Positions 35,255 through 46,090 of a stretch of DNA of 64,000 bases are shown here, piece after piece; within the stretch, counting starts at the first letter, position 1; each line of letters begins with the position of its first letter. The notes below the pieces were generated by a model that saw nothing but the letters and a program-made list of their open reading frames with translations, was not told where the DNA came from and did not search any database. The translations under genes and the position numbers were made by a program. This DNA comes from Candidatus Nitricoxidivorans perseverans (GTDB lineage: Bacteria > Pseudomonadota > Gammaproteobacteria > Burkholderiales > Rhodocyclaceae), in the NCBI GenBank assembly GCA_030246985.1, contig CP107246.1, positions 2,172,282-2,236,281 of the forward strand. Direction: 5' to 3'.

Positions 35255-37228
35255 ATGAGGACATTTGCCGCCCTGTGCGCCATATCACTGGCATCGACTC
35301 CCGCCGCATCGGCCGACGGCCTGTCGAGCATGTCCCTGGAAGATCTGCTCCGGGTGGAGGTGACCGGCGCTTCCCGTTACGTCCAGCCCCTGTCTGAAGC
35401 GCCTTCGGCGGTTTCCGTCGTTGCCGCGGAGGACATCCGGCGTTTCGGCTTCCGCACGCTTGCCGAGGCGCTCCAGTCCGTGCGGGGTGTTTATGCCACC
35501 AACGACCGCGCCTACAGCTATCTGGGCATCCGGGGCTTCGGCCGGCCCGGCGACTACAACTCCCGCATCCTGCTGCTGGTGGACGGCAACCGCCGCAACG
35601 ACGCCATCTACGACCAGGCCATGGTCGGCCACGAGGGGCCCGTGGAGATGGACTGGGTCAAGCGCGTCGAATTCGTGCCGGGCCCCTCGTCGGCCATTTA
35701 CGGCGGCAACGCGCTCTTCGGGATCGTCAATGCCGTCCTCTGGTCGGGTGCCGATCTGGATGGCTCGCGGGTGACGGCGGAAGCGGGCAGCGCCGGCATG
35801 GCGCGGCTGGGGCTGCTAGCCGGCCGCGGCATCGAGGCCGGCGGCCAGGCGGGCGATTGGATAGCCGGCGTCTCCGTTTACCGGAAGCGCGGCGGGAACT
35901 TGCATTTCCCGGAGTTCGACGGCGTGGGCGGCAGCGACGGTGTGGCCCGCGGGCTCGACGGCGAGCGCCACGCGAAAGCCTTCGCCAAGCTGAACCTCGG
36001 CGGCTGGCATGCCAGCGTCGCCCTCTCCTCCCGTCACAAGGACGTGCCCACCGCCTATTTCAGCACCGACTTCAACGCGCCCGGCAATTTCACCCTGGAC
36101 CAGCATGCCTACGCCGACATCGGCCATGCCGCGACCCTTTCGGAGAACCTGACCCGGAATGTGCGGCTTCATGCCGGCGCCTACCGCTATGACGGCGAAT
36201 ACGCCTTCCTGTCGTCATCGGGCGTCGTCGGCCGGGACGAGGCGCGCGCGAAGTGGTGGGGCGCGGAATACCGCCTCACCTGGACGGGCATGCAAGGACA
36301 CACGCTCCTCCTGGGCGCCGAGGCGCAGCGCAACGGACGCGTCGACCAGCGCTATTTCGACATTTCGCCTCGCACGGATTATCTGGATTCGCGCCATCGC
36401 GGCAGCGGCGCCGGCCTCTTCGTCCAGGACGAGTGGCGCTTCGCGCCGCGCTGGATGGCCAATCTCGGCCTGCGGGCGGATCGGATCGCCGATTTCGGCG
36501 CGACGCTCTCGCCGCGCGCGGCCCTGATCCACCATCCGGTTCCGGAGGCCTCGGTGAAGCTGATCCATGGCCGCGCCTTCCGGCCGCCCAATGCCTACGA
36601 GCGCTTCTATCACGATGGAGGCAGTACGCAGAAAGCCAGTACCGACCTCAAGCCTGAGCGCATCGCCACCACCGAGCTGGCGGCCGACATGGCGGTGACG
36701 CCGACCCTGCGGTTGGGCGCCAGCCTCTACCGCTACCGCATGAAGAACCTGGTGGAGCAGATCACCGATCCGGCCGACAGCCTGCTGGTCTTCGTCAACC
36801 AGCCGCCCATCCGTGCCCGAGGCGCCGAACTGGAGGCCGAGGCGATGCTGGCCGGCGGATGGCGGCTGCGAGGCAGTTTCGCCGCGCAGCAAATCCGCCA
36901 GGACAGCGGCGCCGAATCGGCCAATTCGCCCCGGCGCCTGGCCAAGCTGCTGGCCGACGGCCCGCTCTTCGACACCGGCTGGACGTTCGGGCTCAACCTC
37001 CAGGCGATCGGTTCCCGCCTCTCCGCCAACGGCAGCCGCGTGCCGGCCTACGTCGCCGGAAATCTCATGCTCCGCCGGGGCAAGGCGGCGAAGGGCGGCG
37101 AGTGGAGCGTCGGACTGTATAACCTGTCCGGGCACCGCCACCTCGATCCTTCGTCCTCCGAACACGTCCAGAACGCGCTGCCGCAGGACGGTCGCCAGTT
37201 GCAGGCGCGTTGGGAGATCGTCCTCTGA
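35255..37228 (+). CDS. TonB-dependent outer-membrane receptor
   Basis: 657 residues. Signal peptide to about residue 20 (ends in ASA), then a segment SMSLEDLLRVEVTGASR, the plug domain (about 45-160; APSAVSVVAAEDIRRFG, IRGFGRPGDYNSRILLLVDG, VEFVPGPSSAIYGGNALFGIVN) and a 22-strand barrel ending in an aromatic-poor but typical terminus (QLQARWEIVL). The SLEDLL..EVT opening marks the subgroup often found beside YfiR and diguanylate cyclase genes. The substrate is unknown. Its TGA overlaps the ATG of the yfiR-like gene by one base. Confidence 0.9.
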   Translation: MRTFAALCAISLASTPAASADGLSSMSLEDLLRVEVTGASRYVQPLSEAPSAVSVVAAEDIRRFGFRTLAEALQSVRGVYATNDRAYSYLGIRGFGRPGDYNSRILLLVDGNRRNDAIYDQAMVGHEGPVEMDWVKRVEFVPGPSSAIYGGNALFGIVNAVLWSGADLDGSRVTAEAGSAGMARLGLLAGRGIEAGGQAGDWIAGVSVYRKRGGNLHFPEFDGVGGSDGVARGLDGERHAKAFAKLNLGGWHASVALSSRHKDVPTAYFSTDFNAPGNFTLDQHAYADIGHAATLSENLTRNVRLHAGAYRYDGEYAFLSSSGVVGRDEARAKWWGAEYRLTWTGMQGHTLLLGAEAQRNGRVDQRYFDISPRTDYLDSRHRGSGAGLFVQDEWRFAPRWMANLGLRADRIADFGATLSPRAALIHHPVPEASVKLIHGRAFRPPNAYERFYHDGGSTQKASTDLKPERIATTELAADMAVTPTLRLGASLYRYRMKNLVEQITDPADSLLVFVNQPPIRARGAELEAEAMLAGGWRLRGSFAAQQIRQDSGAESANSPRRLAKLLADGPLFDTGWTFGLNLQAIGSRLSANGSRVPAYVAGNLMLRRGKAAKGGEWSVGLYNLSGHRHLDPSSSEHVQNALPQDGRQLQARWEIVL

Positions 37229-37770
37229 TGCTTCTCCCTCGGTTTCTTTCCAGGCTGTGTTGCGGCGTGCTCTGCGCGGCATGCCTGCCGCCGGCCGCAT
37301 TCGCCGAGGTGGCGCAGGAGACGGAGGTGAAAGCGGCGGTGGTCTTCAACCTGTTGACGTTCATCCAGTGGCCGAAAGACGAGCAGCCCGCCGGCCGCTC
37401 GCTGTACCTATGCACTTTCGAGGAAAGCGGCATCGAGCGGGAACTGTCCCGTCATTCGGGCAAGCCGGTCCATGGCCGCGCCCTGTTCGTCCGGCGCATC
37501 GGCGGAAGCGCGGAGGAACTGGAGCAATGCCAGGCGGTGTTCGTGGAATCCGCCAATCCGTCGGCGCTGGCCCGCGCCGCCGCAACGGCCCGCGGCCGAG
37601 CCCTGCTCGTGGTGGGCGAGGGCGCGTGGGCGCTGGAGCGGGGCGCCATGATCAGCGTATCGCTGGTCAGCGGCCGGGTGGCGATCGACGTGGACATCGC
37701 CGCCCTCCGGCGATCGCATCTCGCGGCCAGTTCCAAGCTGCTGCGCCTGGCCCGCACGCTGGTCGAATGA
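37228..37770 (+). CDS. YfiR family periplasmic protein
   Basis: 180 residues. Signal peptide to about residue 26 (ends AAFA), then the YfiR fold: EVKAAVVFNLLTFIQWP, LCTFEESG, and the late segment MISVSLVSGRVAIDVDIAALRRSHLAASSKLLRLA. In Pseudomonas YfiR inhibits the diguanylate cyclase YfiN from the periplasm, sensing redox or envelope state. Here two Cys (in LCTF and EQC) could form a disulfide. It overlaps the receptor gene and is 1 base before the cyclase gene, so it probably controls that enzyme (inference). Confidence 0.88.
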   Translation: MLLPRFLSRLCCGVLCAACLPPAAFAEVAQETEVKAAVVFNLLTFIQWPKDEQPAGRSLYLCTFEESGIERELSRHSGKPVHGRALFVRRIGGSAEELEQCQAVFVESANPSALARAAATARGRALLVVGEGAWALERGAMISVSLVSGRVAIDVDIAALRRSHLAASSKLLRLARTLVE

Positions 37771-37771
37771 C

Positions 37772-39643
37772 ATGACCCCGTCTGATCGCCCAGGGAACTA
37801 TTGGCGGCTCTCCGCCCTCTCCGTCGGCATTGCGCTGCTGGCCGCCTTCGTGCTCCTGGCCGGCCAGCGCTGGCAGTCCGAACGGGCATCGATGCTCGAC
37901 GACCTGTCGGTGCAGGCGGCGCTGATCGGCGCCAACGCCAGCGCCGCCCTTGCCTTCAACGACGAAGCGGCCGGCGTCGAAATCCTGGCGGCGGTGAGGC
38001 ACTCCCCCGTGGTGGTCGAAGCGGCCCTCTACCGCCCCGACGGCTCCCGGCTGGTGGGTTATCTGCGCGCCGGGCCGGCGGAGTTCGGCAAATGGGCGCC
38101 CATGCCAGGCCATGTTTTTTCCGCGCGCGAGGCGAGGTTCGCATCGTTGGTCACCATCGAAGGCCGCATCGTCGGCTCCATCGCCCTGCGCGCCACGCTC
38201 GCGCCGATCTATGACGACCTCGCGCGCTTCCTGGCCGGATTCGTCCTCATCGCCCTCGTCGCGGCCGCCCTTGCGCACCTGGCCGGACGAGGATTGCGCC
38301 TGCGCATGCTCGATGCGGAACGGGAGCTGGAACGCCTCGCGCTCTACGATCCGCTCACGGGGCTTGCCAACCGCCGCGCCTTCGAGCAGGCACTGGATCA
38401 AACCGCCGCCCGCCACCGGCGCGATGGCAATGCCTCCGCGCTCCTGTACATGGATGTGGATGGCTTCAAGAAGGTGAACGACATGCGCGGGCATCAGGAG
38501 GGCGATCTGGTGCTCAAAGCCATCGGCGAGCGCCTGCGCAGGGGCCTGCGCTCGGCGGATGTGCTGGCCCGGCTCGGCGGCGACGAATTCGGCGCCATGC
38601 TCGTGGGCACGGGCTCCCCGGACGACGCGGCGCGGGTTGCCGGAAACCTGATCAAGAGCATCGCCGAGCCTTTCGAAACGGGCGGCCATCTGGCGTACCT
38701 GGGTCTCTCCGTCGGCATCGCCATGATTCCCGCCGATGGAGACACCGCCGAGCGGTTTTTGCACAACGCCGACCTGGCCATGTACCACGCCAAGCAGTCC
38801 GGACGGGGCAACAGCCAGTTCTTCTCCGACCGGATCGACAGCGCCGTGCGCCTGCGCCTCGACATCGAGAGCGATCTTCGCGCAGCGCTGCGCGGAAACC
38901 AGTTCTTCCTCGTCTATCAGCCCCAGGTCGATGCGAGAAGCGGCGAACTGGCCGGCGTGGAGGCCCTGGTCCGCTGGCGGCATCCGGTGCGCGGGGTGGT
39001 GGCGCCGATGGAATTCATCCCCGTGGCCGAGGATTGCGGGCTCATCGTCGAGCTGGGGCAGCGCGTGCTGTCCATGGCCTGCGCCGACATTGCCGCCCTA
39101 CGGGATGCCGCCATGAGCGTGCCGCCGGTGGCGATCAACATTTCCGCACGCCAGCTTTCCCATCCGCGGCTGTGCAAGGAAATCCTGCTGACCCTTTCCG
39201 CCCACGGCCTGCACCCCGCGGCGCTGGAAATCGAGTTGACCGAAAGCGTGGCCATGGACAAGCCGGATGAGCACGAGCCCATCCTGTCGGAGCTGAAAGC
39301 GTCGGGCTTCCGCATCGCCATCGACGATTTCGGCACCGGGTATTCCTCGCTGAGCTACCTCAAGCGCCTGCCGGTGCACAAGCTCAAGATCGACCGCAGC
39401 TTCGTGCGCGACCTGCCGGACAACGCCGAGAGCGAGGCCATCGCCCGGAGCATCGTCGACATGGCCCATGCGCTGGGATTGCGGGTGATCGCCGAGGGAG
39501 CGGAAACCATCGCCCAGGTGGAATGCCTGCGGGCGATGGGCTGCGACCTTCTGCAGGGCTACTACACGGGCCGGCCCATGGAAAGGGCGGCCCTGGAGGA
39601 GCTGCTGGCGGCCGGCTTCAGGCCGCCAGTCCCAGCCGCCTGA
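37772..39643 (+). CDS. Membrane c-di-GMP enzyme with CHASE8-like sensor, GGDEF and EAL
   Basis: 623 residues. First helix at about 13-30, periplasmic CHASE8-like domain (about 35-145; QAALIGANASAALAFND is typical), second helix at about 152-170, GGDEF domain (about 185-345) with intact RLGGDEF at 268-273 and the inhibitory RxxD site five residues before it (RSAD, 260-263), then an EAL domain (about 362-610) with EAL at 397-399, INISARQLS, ELTES, IDDFGTGYSS, KIDRSFV and AEGAE all intact. Both synthesis and breakdown of c-di-GMP look possible. The architecture resembles YfiN with an added EAL. The 3' end overlaps convergent metF by 26 bases. Confidence 0.92.
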   Translation: MTPSDRPGNYWRLSALSVGIALLAAFVLLAGQRWQSERASMLDDLSVQAALIGANASAALAFNDEAAGVEILAAVRHSPVVVEAALYRPDGSRLVGYLRAGPAEFGKWAPMPGHVFSAREARFASLVTIEGRIVGSIALRATLAPIYDDLARFLAGFVLIALVAAALAHLAGRGLRLRMLDAERELERLALYDPLTGLANRRAFEQALDQTAARHRRDGNASALLYMDVDGFKKVNDMRGHQEGDLVLKAIGERLRRGLRSADVLARLGGDEFGAMLVGTGSPDDAARVAGNLIKSIAEPFETGGHLAYLGLSVGIAMIPADGDTAERFLHNADLAMYHAKQSGRGNSQFFSDRIDSAVRLRLDIESDLRAALRGNQFFLVYQPQVDARSGELAGVEALVRWRHPVRGVVAPMEFIPVAEDCGLIVELGQRVLSMACADIAALRDAAMSVPPVAINISARQLSHPRLCKEILLTLSAHGLHPAALEIELTESVAMDKPDEHEPILSELKASGFRIAIDDFGTGYSSLSYLKRLPVHKLKIDRSFVRDLPDNAESEAIARSIVDMAHALGLRVIAEGAETIAQVECLRAMGCDLLQGYYTGRPMERAALEELLAAGFRPPVPAA

Positions 39644-40454
39644 CGATCTCCGTCGTCAGACCCGCCTGGTTGAGCGTGTAGAAGTGCAGGCCGGGTGCGC
39701 CGCGTTCCAGCAGGCGTGCGCAGAGTTCCGTCACGACGTCGAGGCCGAAGGCGCGGATGGATTCCGCATCGTCCCCGAAGCTTTCGAACTTCTTCCTCAT
39801 CCAGCGCGGAATTTCGGCGCCGCAGCCGTCGGCGAAGCGCGCGAGCTTGGAGAAGCTGGCGATGGGCATGATGCCCGGCACGATGGGGATCGTGACGTCG
39901 AGCGCACGGGCATCCGCCACGAAGTGTTCGTAGGCGTCGGCGTTGTAGAAGAACTGGGTGATGGCCGCGTTCGCGCCCGCATCGATCTTGCGCTTGAAGT
40001 TCAGCAGATCGTCCCGCGGGCTCTTCGCCTGGGGATGGACCTCCGGGTAGGCCCCCACCTCGATGTGGAACCAGTCGCCCGTTTCCCCGCGGATGAACTC
40101 CACCAGCTCGCTGGCGTAATGGAACTCGCCGGGATCGGCCTTGCCCGAGGGCAGGTCGCCGCGCAGGGCGACGACGCGCCGGATGCCCGCGGAGCGGTAG
40201 CGCTCGAGGATCTCCCGGATATTGTCGCGCGTCGAGCCGATGCAGGACAGGTGGGGCGCCGCCGGCAGCCCGGCCGCGCGCATCTCGGCCACCGTGTCGA
40301 AGGTGCGCTCGCGCGTCGAGCCGCCGGCGCCGAACGTGACGGAGAAGAAGGCGGGATTCAGCGCCGCGAGCTTCGCCCACGTGACGCGCAGCTTCTCGGC
40401 GCCTTCGGGCGTCTGCGGCGGAAAGAATTCGACGGAGAGTTCTGTATTCGACAT
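39618..40454 (-). CDS. metF: 5,10-methylenetetrahydrofolate reductase
   Basis: 278 residues. FAD enzyme that makes methyl-THF for methionine synthesis. Segments VEFFPPQTPEGAEKL, SVTFGAGGSTRERT, HLSCIGSTR, LRGDLP, ITQFFYNADAYEHFV and PGIMPI are diagnostic. It is last in metK-ahcY-metF. The end overlaps the convergent cyclase gene. Confidence 0.96.
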   Translation of the reverse strand: MSNTELSVEFFPPQTPEGAEKLRVTWAKLAALNPAFFSVTFGAGGSTRERTFDTVAEMRAAGLPAAPHLSCIGSTRDNIREILERYRSAGIRRVVALRGDLPSGKADPGEFHYASELVEFIRGETGDWFHIEVGAYPEVHPQAKSPRDDLLNFKRKIDAGANAAITQFFYNADAYEHFVADARALDVTIPIVPGIMPIASFSKLARFADGCGAEIPRWMRKKFESFGDDAESIRAFGLDVVTELCARLLERGAPGLHFYTLNQAGLTTEIVRRLGLAA

Positions 40455-40467
40455 GGCGTGGGGGCGC

Positions 40468-41877
<1,410 letters not shown>

Positions 41878-41881
41878 CTCC

Positions 41882-43048
41882 TTACAGGCCGGCGTCGTGG
41901 CGCAGCAGGGCCGCCCGGTCGGTGTTTTCCCACGTGAACTCCGGCTCGTCGCGGCCGAAGTGGCCGTAGGCGGCGGTCTTTTCGTAGATCGGGCGCAGGA
42001 GGTCGAGCATCTGGACGATACCCTTCGGGCGCAGGTCGAAGTGCTTCTTCACCAGTTCGGCGATGGTGTCGTCGGACACCTTGCCCGTGCCGTAGGTCGT
42101 GACCCAGACACTGGTCGGGTGGGCCACGCCGATGGCGTAGGAAACCTGGATCAGGCAGCGCGAGGCCAGGCCGGCGGCGACGATGTTCTTCGCCACATAC
42201 CGGCCGGCGTAGGCCGCCGAGCGGTCGACCTTGGAGGGGTCCTTGCCGGAGAAGGCGCCGCCGCCATGGGGTGCCGCGCCGCCGTAGGTGTCGACGATGA
42301 TCTTGCGGCCGGTGAGGCCGCAATCCCCTTGCGGCCCTCCCACGACGAAGCGGCCGGTCGGGTTGACGAGGTACTTGATCTCGCCCTTGACGAGTTCCTT
42401 CGGCAGCACGGGCTTGATGATTTCCTCGATCACGCCTTCGCGCAGTTTGTCCATGTCGATGTCCGGCGCGTGCTGGGTCGAGAGCACCACGGTGTCGATG
42501 CGTTCCGGCTTGCCGTTCTCGTAGCGGATGGTGACCTGGCTCTTGGCGTCGGGACGCAGCCAGGGCAGCCGCCCGTCCTTGCGCAGCATGGCCTGGCGTT
42601 CCACCAGGCGGTGCGAGAGGTGGATCGGCAGCGGCATCAGCACGGGCGTCTCGTCGCAGGCGTAGCCGAACATCAGGCCCTGGTCGCCCGCGCCCTGGTC
42701 GAGGTTGTTGTCGTAGGCCTTGTTCACGCCCTGGGCGATGTCCGGGCTCTGCTTGTCGTAGGCCACGAGCACGGCGCAGCCCTTGTAGTCGATGCCGTAC
42801 TCGGTGTTGTCATAGCCGATGCGCTTGATGGTGTTGCGCGCGACCTGGATGTAGTCGACGTTGGCGCTGGTCGTGATCTCGCCGGCCAGCACCACGAGGC
42901 CGGTGTTGCACAGCGTTTCGGCGGCGACGCGCGAAGTCCTGTCCTGCGCCAGGATGGCGTCGAGGATGGCGTCCGAGATCTGGTCGGCGACCTTGTCGGG
43001 ATGGCCCTCGGAGACGGATTCCGAGGTGAATAGATATTGGTTCGACAT
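41882..43048 (-). CDS. metK: S-adenosylmethionine synthetase
   Basis: 388 residues. Makes SAM from methionine and [50 protein letters not shown] and [18 protein letters not shown] are diagnostic. First gene of metK-ahcY-metF, preceded by a leader of about 150 bases and divergent from an acyltransferase gene. Confidence 0.97.
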   Translation of the reverse strand: MSNQYLFTSESVSEGHPDKVADQISDAILDAILAQDRTSRVAAETLCNTGLVVLAGEITTSANVDYIQVARNTIKRIGYDNTEYGIDYKGCAVLVAYDKQSPDIAQGVNKAYDNNLDQGAGDQGLMFGYACDETPVLMPLPIHLSHRLVERQAMLRKDGRLPWLRPDAKSQVTIRYENGKPERIDTVVLSTQHAPDIDMDKLREGVIEEIIKPVLPKELVKGEIKYLVNPTGRFVVGGPQGDCGLTGRKIIVDTYGGAAPHGGGAFSGKDPSKVDRSAAYAGRYVAKNIVAAGLASRCLIQVSYAIGVAHPTSVWVTTYGTGKVSDDTIAELVKKHFDLRPKGIVQMLDLLRPIYEKTAAYGHFGRDEPEFTWENTDRAALLRHDAGL

Positions 43049-43235
43049 GCTTGCTCCTTTGCGTTCCCCGCTGTTTGGTCGTCGCGACCAGCCCGGGGGA
43101 TCGGAGCAGGCGACGCTTTAGCAGTATTTTCCCCGGCTCGCCTCGCGTCGCACGCCTGGCCCGGGTCCGCCCTGCAAGTTGTCCTGATTAACTCGGCGGA
43201 GGCGGCGATAATACCGCTTTTTTAACGGTCGTCAA
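43049..43235 (-). promoter_or_regulatory. metK promoter and structured 5' leader
   Basis: On the minus strand TTGACG (43235-43230) and TATTAT (43213-43208), 16 bases apart, then a leader of about 150 bases ending in AAAGGAG before ATG. The leader is GC-rich with a perfect GGTCG-TCG-CGACC hairpin near 43078-43092. It does not match the SAH riboswitch consensus as I remember it. Confidence 0.55.
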
Positions 43236-43249
43236 ACCGCGCGCCGCCC

Positions 43250-44107
43250 ATGGGCATCCTGTTCCGTCTCCTGTCGCACCTGCCGCTGCATTTGCTGCAC
43301 AACCTCGGCGCGATCGCCGGCTGGCTGGCGTACGGGCTGTCGCCGACCTACAGGCGCCACCTGCGCGAGAACATGGCCCTGGCCGGCGTCGAAGCGGCGC
43401 GCAACGGAGCGATCGCCGAAGCCGGCAAGACCGTCCTCGAACTGCCCAGGCTCTGGCTGCGCCCGCACGCCGAAGTGGTGGGCCACGTCGTCCGCGTGAC
43501 GGGCTGGCAATTGGCCGAACAGGCCCATGCCGCCGGCAAGGGCATCCTCTTCCTGACGCCCCACCTCGGCTGCTTCGAGATATCCGCGCAGTACATCGCA
43601 AAGGCGATGCCGATCACCGTGCTCTACCGCCGGCCGAAGCAGGACTGGCTGGCGCCCCTGATGGAGGCGGGCCGCGGCGCCAGCCTGAAGCTCGCGCCGG
43701 CCGACCTTTCGGGCGTGCGCCGGCTGATGAAGGCGCTGAAGCACGGCGAGGCCGCGGGCATGCTGCCCGACCAGGTGCCGGGCAACGGCGAGGGCGCCTG
43801 GGCGCCCTTCTTCGGCCGGCCGGCCTACACCATGACGCTCGCCTCGCGGCTCGCGCAGACCGGGGCGACGGTGCTGCTGGTCTTCGCCGAGCGCCTGCAC
43901 TACGGCGCCGGCTATCACCTGCAATTCTTCGCCCCGGAGGGCGGGGTCGAGACGCCGGCGGGCATCAACCGCGAGATCGAGCGGATCGTCAGGCTCTGCC
44001 CCGAGCAGTACCTGTGGGGCTACAACCGCTACAAGACGCCGGCTTGGGGCCGGCGCGAAGGCGATGACTTGATTGGCGGACGTTTTCGTCCGATAATGCG
44101 ACCATGA
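43250..44107 (+). CDS. LpxL/HtrB family acyltransferase (first copy)
   Basis: 285 residues. Adds secondary acyl chains to lipid A at the inner membrane. N-terminal membrane helix, TPHLGCFE (HX4E catalytic motif, about residue 104), LYRRPKQDW, MLPDQVPGNGEGAWAPFFG and QYLWGYNRYK are typical. The specificity (lauroyl or myristoyl) cannot be read. It overlaps hicA by 4 bases. Confidence 0.92.
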   Translation: MGILFRLLSHLPLHLLHNLGAIAGWLAYGLSPTYRRHLRENMALAGVEAARNGAIAEAGKTVLELPRLWLRPHAEVVGHVVRVTGWQLAEQAHAAGKGILFLTPHLGCFEISAQYIAKAMPITVLYRRPKQDWLAPLMEAGRGASLKLAPADLSGVRRLMKALKHGEAAGMLPDQVPGNGEGAWAPFFGRPAYTMTLASRLAQTGATVLLVFAERLHYGAGYHLQFFAPEGGVETPAGINREIERIVRLCPEQYLWGYNRYKTPAWGRREGDDLIGGRFRPIMRP

Positions 44108-44316
44108 CCGGGAACGAATTCATCCGCAAGGTGAAAACGCTTGGCAAGCAACGAGGCATTCCTGTGACCTTGAATGCCTCGCGGGGCGAGGGCAGTCATC
44201 AGACGCTATATTTCGGGCGCGCCTTCACGGTGGTCCGCAACCCCAAGGATGAGATCAAAACCGGCACGTTCCACGCGATGTGCGCCCAGCTTGGCATCAA
44301 GCCCGGCGAATTGTGA
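44104..44316 (+). CDS. hicA: HicA family mRNA interferase toxin
   Basis: 70 residues. HicA toxins cut mRNA with a single catalytic His in a dsRBD-like fold. Here GSHQTLYFGRAFTVVRNP has the His (about residue 33), and the KTGTFHAMCAQLGI helix follows. Start overlaps the upstream acyltransferase stop (ATGA). Followed after 12 bases by its likely antitoxin. Confidence 0.85.
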   Translation: MTGNEFIRKVKTLGKQRGIPVTLNASRGEGSHQTLYFGRAFTVVRNPKDEIKTGTFHAMCAQLGIKPGEL

Positions 44317-44328
44317 GAGAGGTCTGCC

Positions 44329-44760
44329 ATGACACGGTTCCAGTATTCCGTAACGCTCACTGCCGCCGAGGAAGGCGGCTTTGTCGCCACCTGCCGCGAC
44401 CTGCCCGAGCTGATCACGCAAGGCGAGGACGAACACGATGCGCTCGTCCAGGCGGCCGACGCCATGGACGAGGTGTTTGCGACCTACATGATCGAGGGTA
44501 TGGATTTCCCGCAGCCAAGCAAGACGAGGCGCGGCGAACATCGGGTTTCGCCGCCGGCCGAAACGATGGCGAAGGCGGCGCTTTACGTCGCCATGCGCGA
44601 GGCCGGCATCAGCAAGCTACAATTGGCCAAGCGGCTCGGCGTCGACGAGAAGGAAGTCCGCCGCCTGCTCGATCCGCACTACGGCTCGAAGCTGCCGCGC
44701 ATTGCCCAAGCGATCAGCGCCTTGGGGCAGCGGCTGGTGATCGGACTGGAGCCGGCTTGA
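44329..44760 (+). CDS. hicB: HicB family antitoxin with HTH domain
   Basis: 143 residues. N-terminal HicB fold (FVATCRDLPELITQGEDEHDALVQAADAM, about 18-45), a linker, and a C-terminal helix-turn-helix (ISKLQLAKRLGVDEKEVRRLLDP, about 90-115) that should bind the operator. A good AGAGAGG ribosome site precedes it. It ends 4 bases before the next acyltransferase start. Confidence 0.88.
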   Translation: MTRFQYSVTLTAAEEGGFVATCRDLPELITQGEDEHDALVQAADAMDEVFATYMIEGMDFPQPSKTRRGEHRVSPPAETMAKAALYVAMREAGISKLQLAKRLGVDEKEVRRLLDPHYGSKLPRIAQAISALGQRLVIGLEPA

Positions 44761-44764
44761 CCGC

Positions 44765-45628
44765 ATGACCCGCCTCGCCCTCATCCTCATGTGGCTGCTG
44801 CACTGGCTGCCGCTGCCCGCCCTCGCCGCGCTCGGCCGGCTGTTCGGCCGGTTGCTCTTCCGTTTCGGCCACGAGCGGCGCCATGTGGCGCTGACCAATC
44901 TCGGCCTGTGTTTCACCGGCATGTCCGAGGCCGAAAAGTCAGTCCTGGCGAGACGGCACTTCGAAGCCTTCGGGCGCAGCTTCCTGGAGCGCGGCCTGCT
45001 CTGGTGGGCGCCGGCTTCCCGCATCCGGCGGCTGGCGCGCATCGAGGGGCTGGAACGCCTCGCGGCGCTGCGCGACCGGCCGGTCATCCTGCTCGTGCCG
45101 CACTTCGTCGGCCTCGACATGGGCTGGACGCGGCTGACGCTGGAACTCGACATGGTCAGCATCTACGCCAACCAGAAGAACTTGCTCTTCAACTCGGCGC
45201 TGCTGCTGGGGCGCACGCGCTTCGGCGACTCGCTGCTGCTGTCCCGGCAGGAAGGCACGCGCAAGGCGATCCGCGCCATGAAGGCCGGCCGCCCCTTCTA
45301 CTACCTGCCGGACATGGACTACGGCCAGCGCGACACCCTGTTCGCGCCCTTCTTCGGCGTGCCCGCCGCCACCATCACGGGGCTGTCGCGCCTGGCCCGC
45401 ATGAGCGGCGCGGCGGTGGTGCCCGTGGTCACGCGCATGGAGGCCGCCGACGGCTACGTCGTGTCCATCGGCGAGCCCTGGGCGGATTACCCGGGCGAGA
45501 GCATCGAGGCCGACACCCGGCGCATGAACGCCTTCGTCGAAGCGGAAGTCCTTAAGATGCCCGAGCAGTACTTCTGGCTGCACAAGCGATTCAAGACCCG
45601 CCCGCCCGGAGAAAAAGCGGTCTATTGA
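44765..45628 (+). CDS. LpxL/HtrB family acyltransferase (second copy)
   Basis: 287 residues. Same family as the copy upstream but clearly divergent in sequence. N-terminal helix (LALILMWLLHWLPLPALAALG), VPHFVGLD (HX4D motif, about residue 113), YANQKN, FYYLPDMDYGQRDTLFAPFFG and QYFWLHKRFKTRP. Together the pair could supply the two secondary acyl chains of lipid A. Confidence 0.92.
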   Translation: MTRLALILMWLLHWLPLPALAALGRLFGRLLFRFGHERRHVALTNLGLCFTGMSEAEKSVLARRHFEAFGRSFLERGLLWWAPASRIRRLARIEGLERLAALRDRPVILLVPHFVGLDMGWTRLTLELDMVSIYANQKNLLFNSALLLGRTRFGDSLLLSRQEGTRKAIRAMKAGRPFYYLPDMDYGQRDTLFAPFFGVPAATITGLSRLARMSGAAVVPVVTRMEAADGYVVSIGEPWADYPGESIEADTRRMNAFVEAEVLKMPEQYFWLHKRFKTRPPGEKAVY

Positions 45629-45676
45629 GCCGCCTATTCGGCGACTCGCCGGCGGCCCCCGGAGTAAGATTCCCGG

Positions 45677-46090
45677 ATGTTCCAGAATCCCTCCGCCGAC
45701 GAAATCCGCGAGATGCTGCTCGCGGCGAAGACCATCGCCGTGGTCGGCCTGTCGAACAACCCCGACCGCCCCAGCTACCGGGTCGCCCAGGCCATGCAGG
45801 CATACGGCCACCGCATTGTGCCCGTGCGCCCCGGCCAGACCGCGGTGCTGGGCGAGAAGGCGTACGCGCGGCTTGCCGACCTTCCCGAAACGCCCGACCT
45901 CGTCGACGTGTTCCGTGCGCCGGAGCATGTGCCGGCGCTCGTCGATGAGTGCATTGCGCTGGGCGTGAAACGGCTCTGGCTCCAGGAGGGCGTGGTCAAC
46001 GAGACGGCCGCCGAAAAGGCGCGCGCCGCCGGCATGGCCGTCGTCATGGACCGCTGCGTCTGGAAAGACCGCCGCGCCCTGTTGCCATGA
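45677..46090 (+). CDS. CoA-binding domain protein (YccU-like)
   Basis: 137 residues. Rossmann-like CoA-binding fold with [22 protein letters not shown] at about 21-40, [20 protein letters not shown] and [14 protein letters not shown]. Role unknown in the family. Its TGA overlaps the ATG of dapF. Confidence 0.85.
   Translation: MFQNPSADEIREMLLAAKTIAVVGLSNNPDRPSYRVAQAMQAYGHRIVPVRPGQTAVLGEKAYARLADLPETPDLVDVFRAPEHVPALVDECIALGVKRLWLQEGVVNETAAEKARAAGMAVVMDRCVWKDRRALLP

Noticed and set aside
43049-43207. SAH riboswitch upstream of metK
   Set aside because: The conserved GAGGAGCG and GGCGCTC blocks I associate with that riboswitch are missing; kept only as an unassigned leader.
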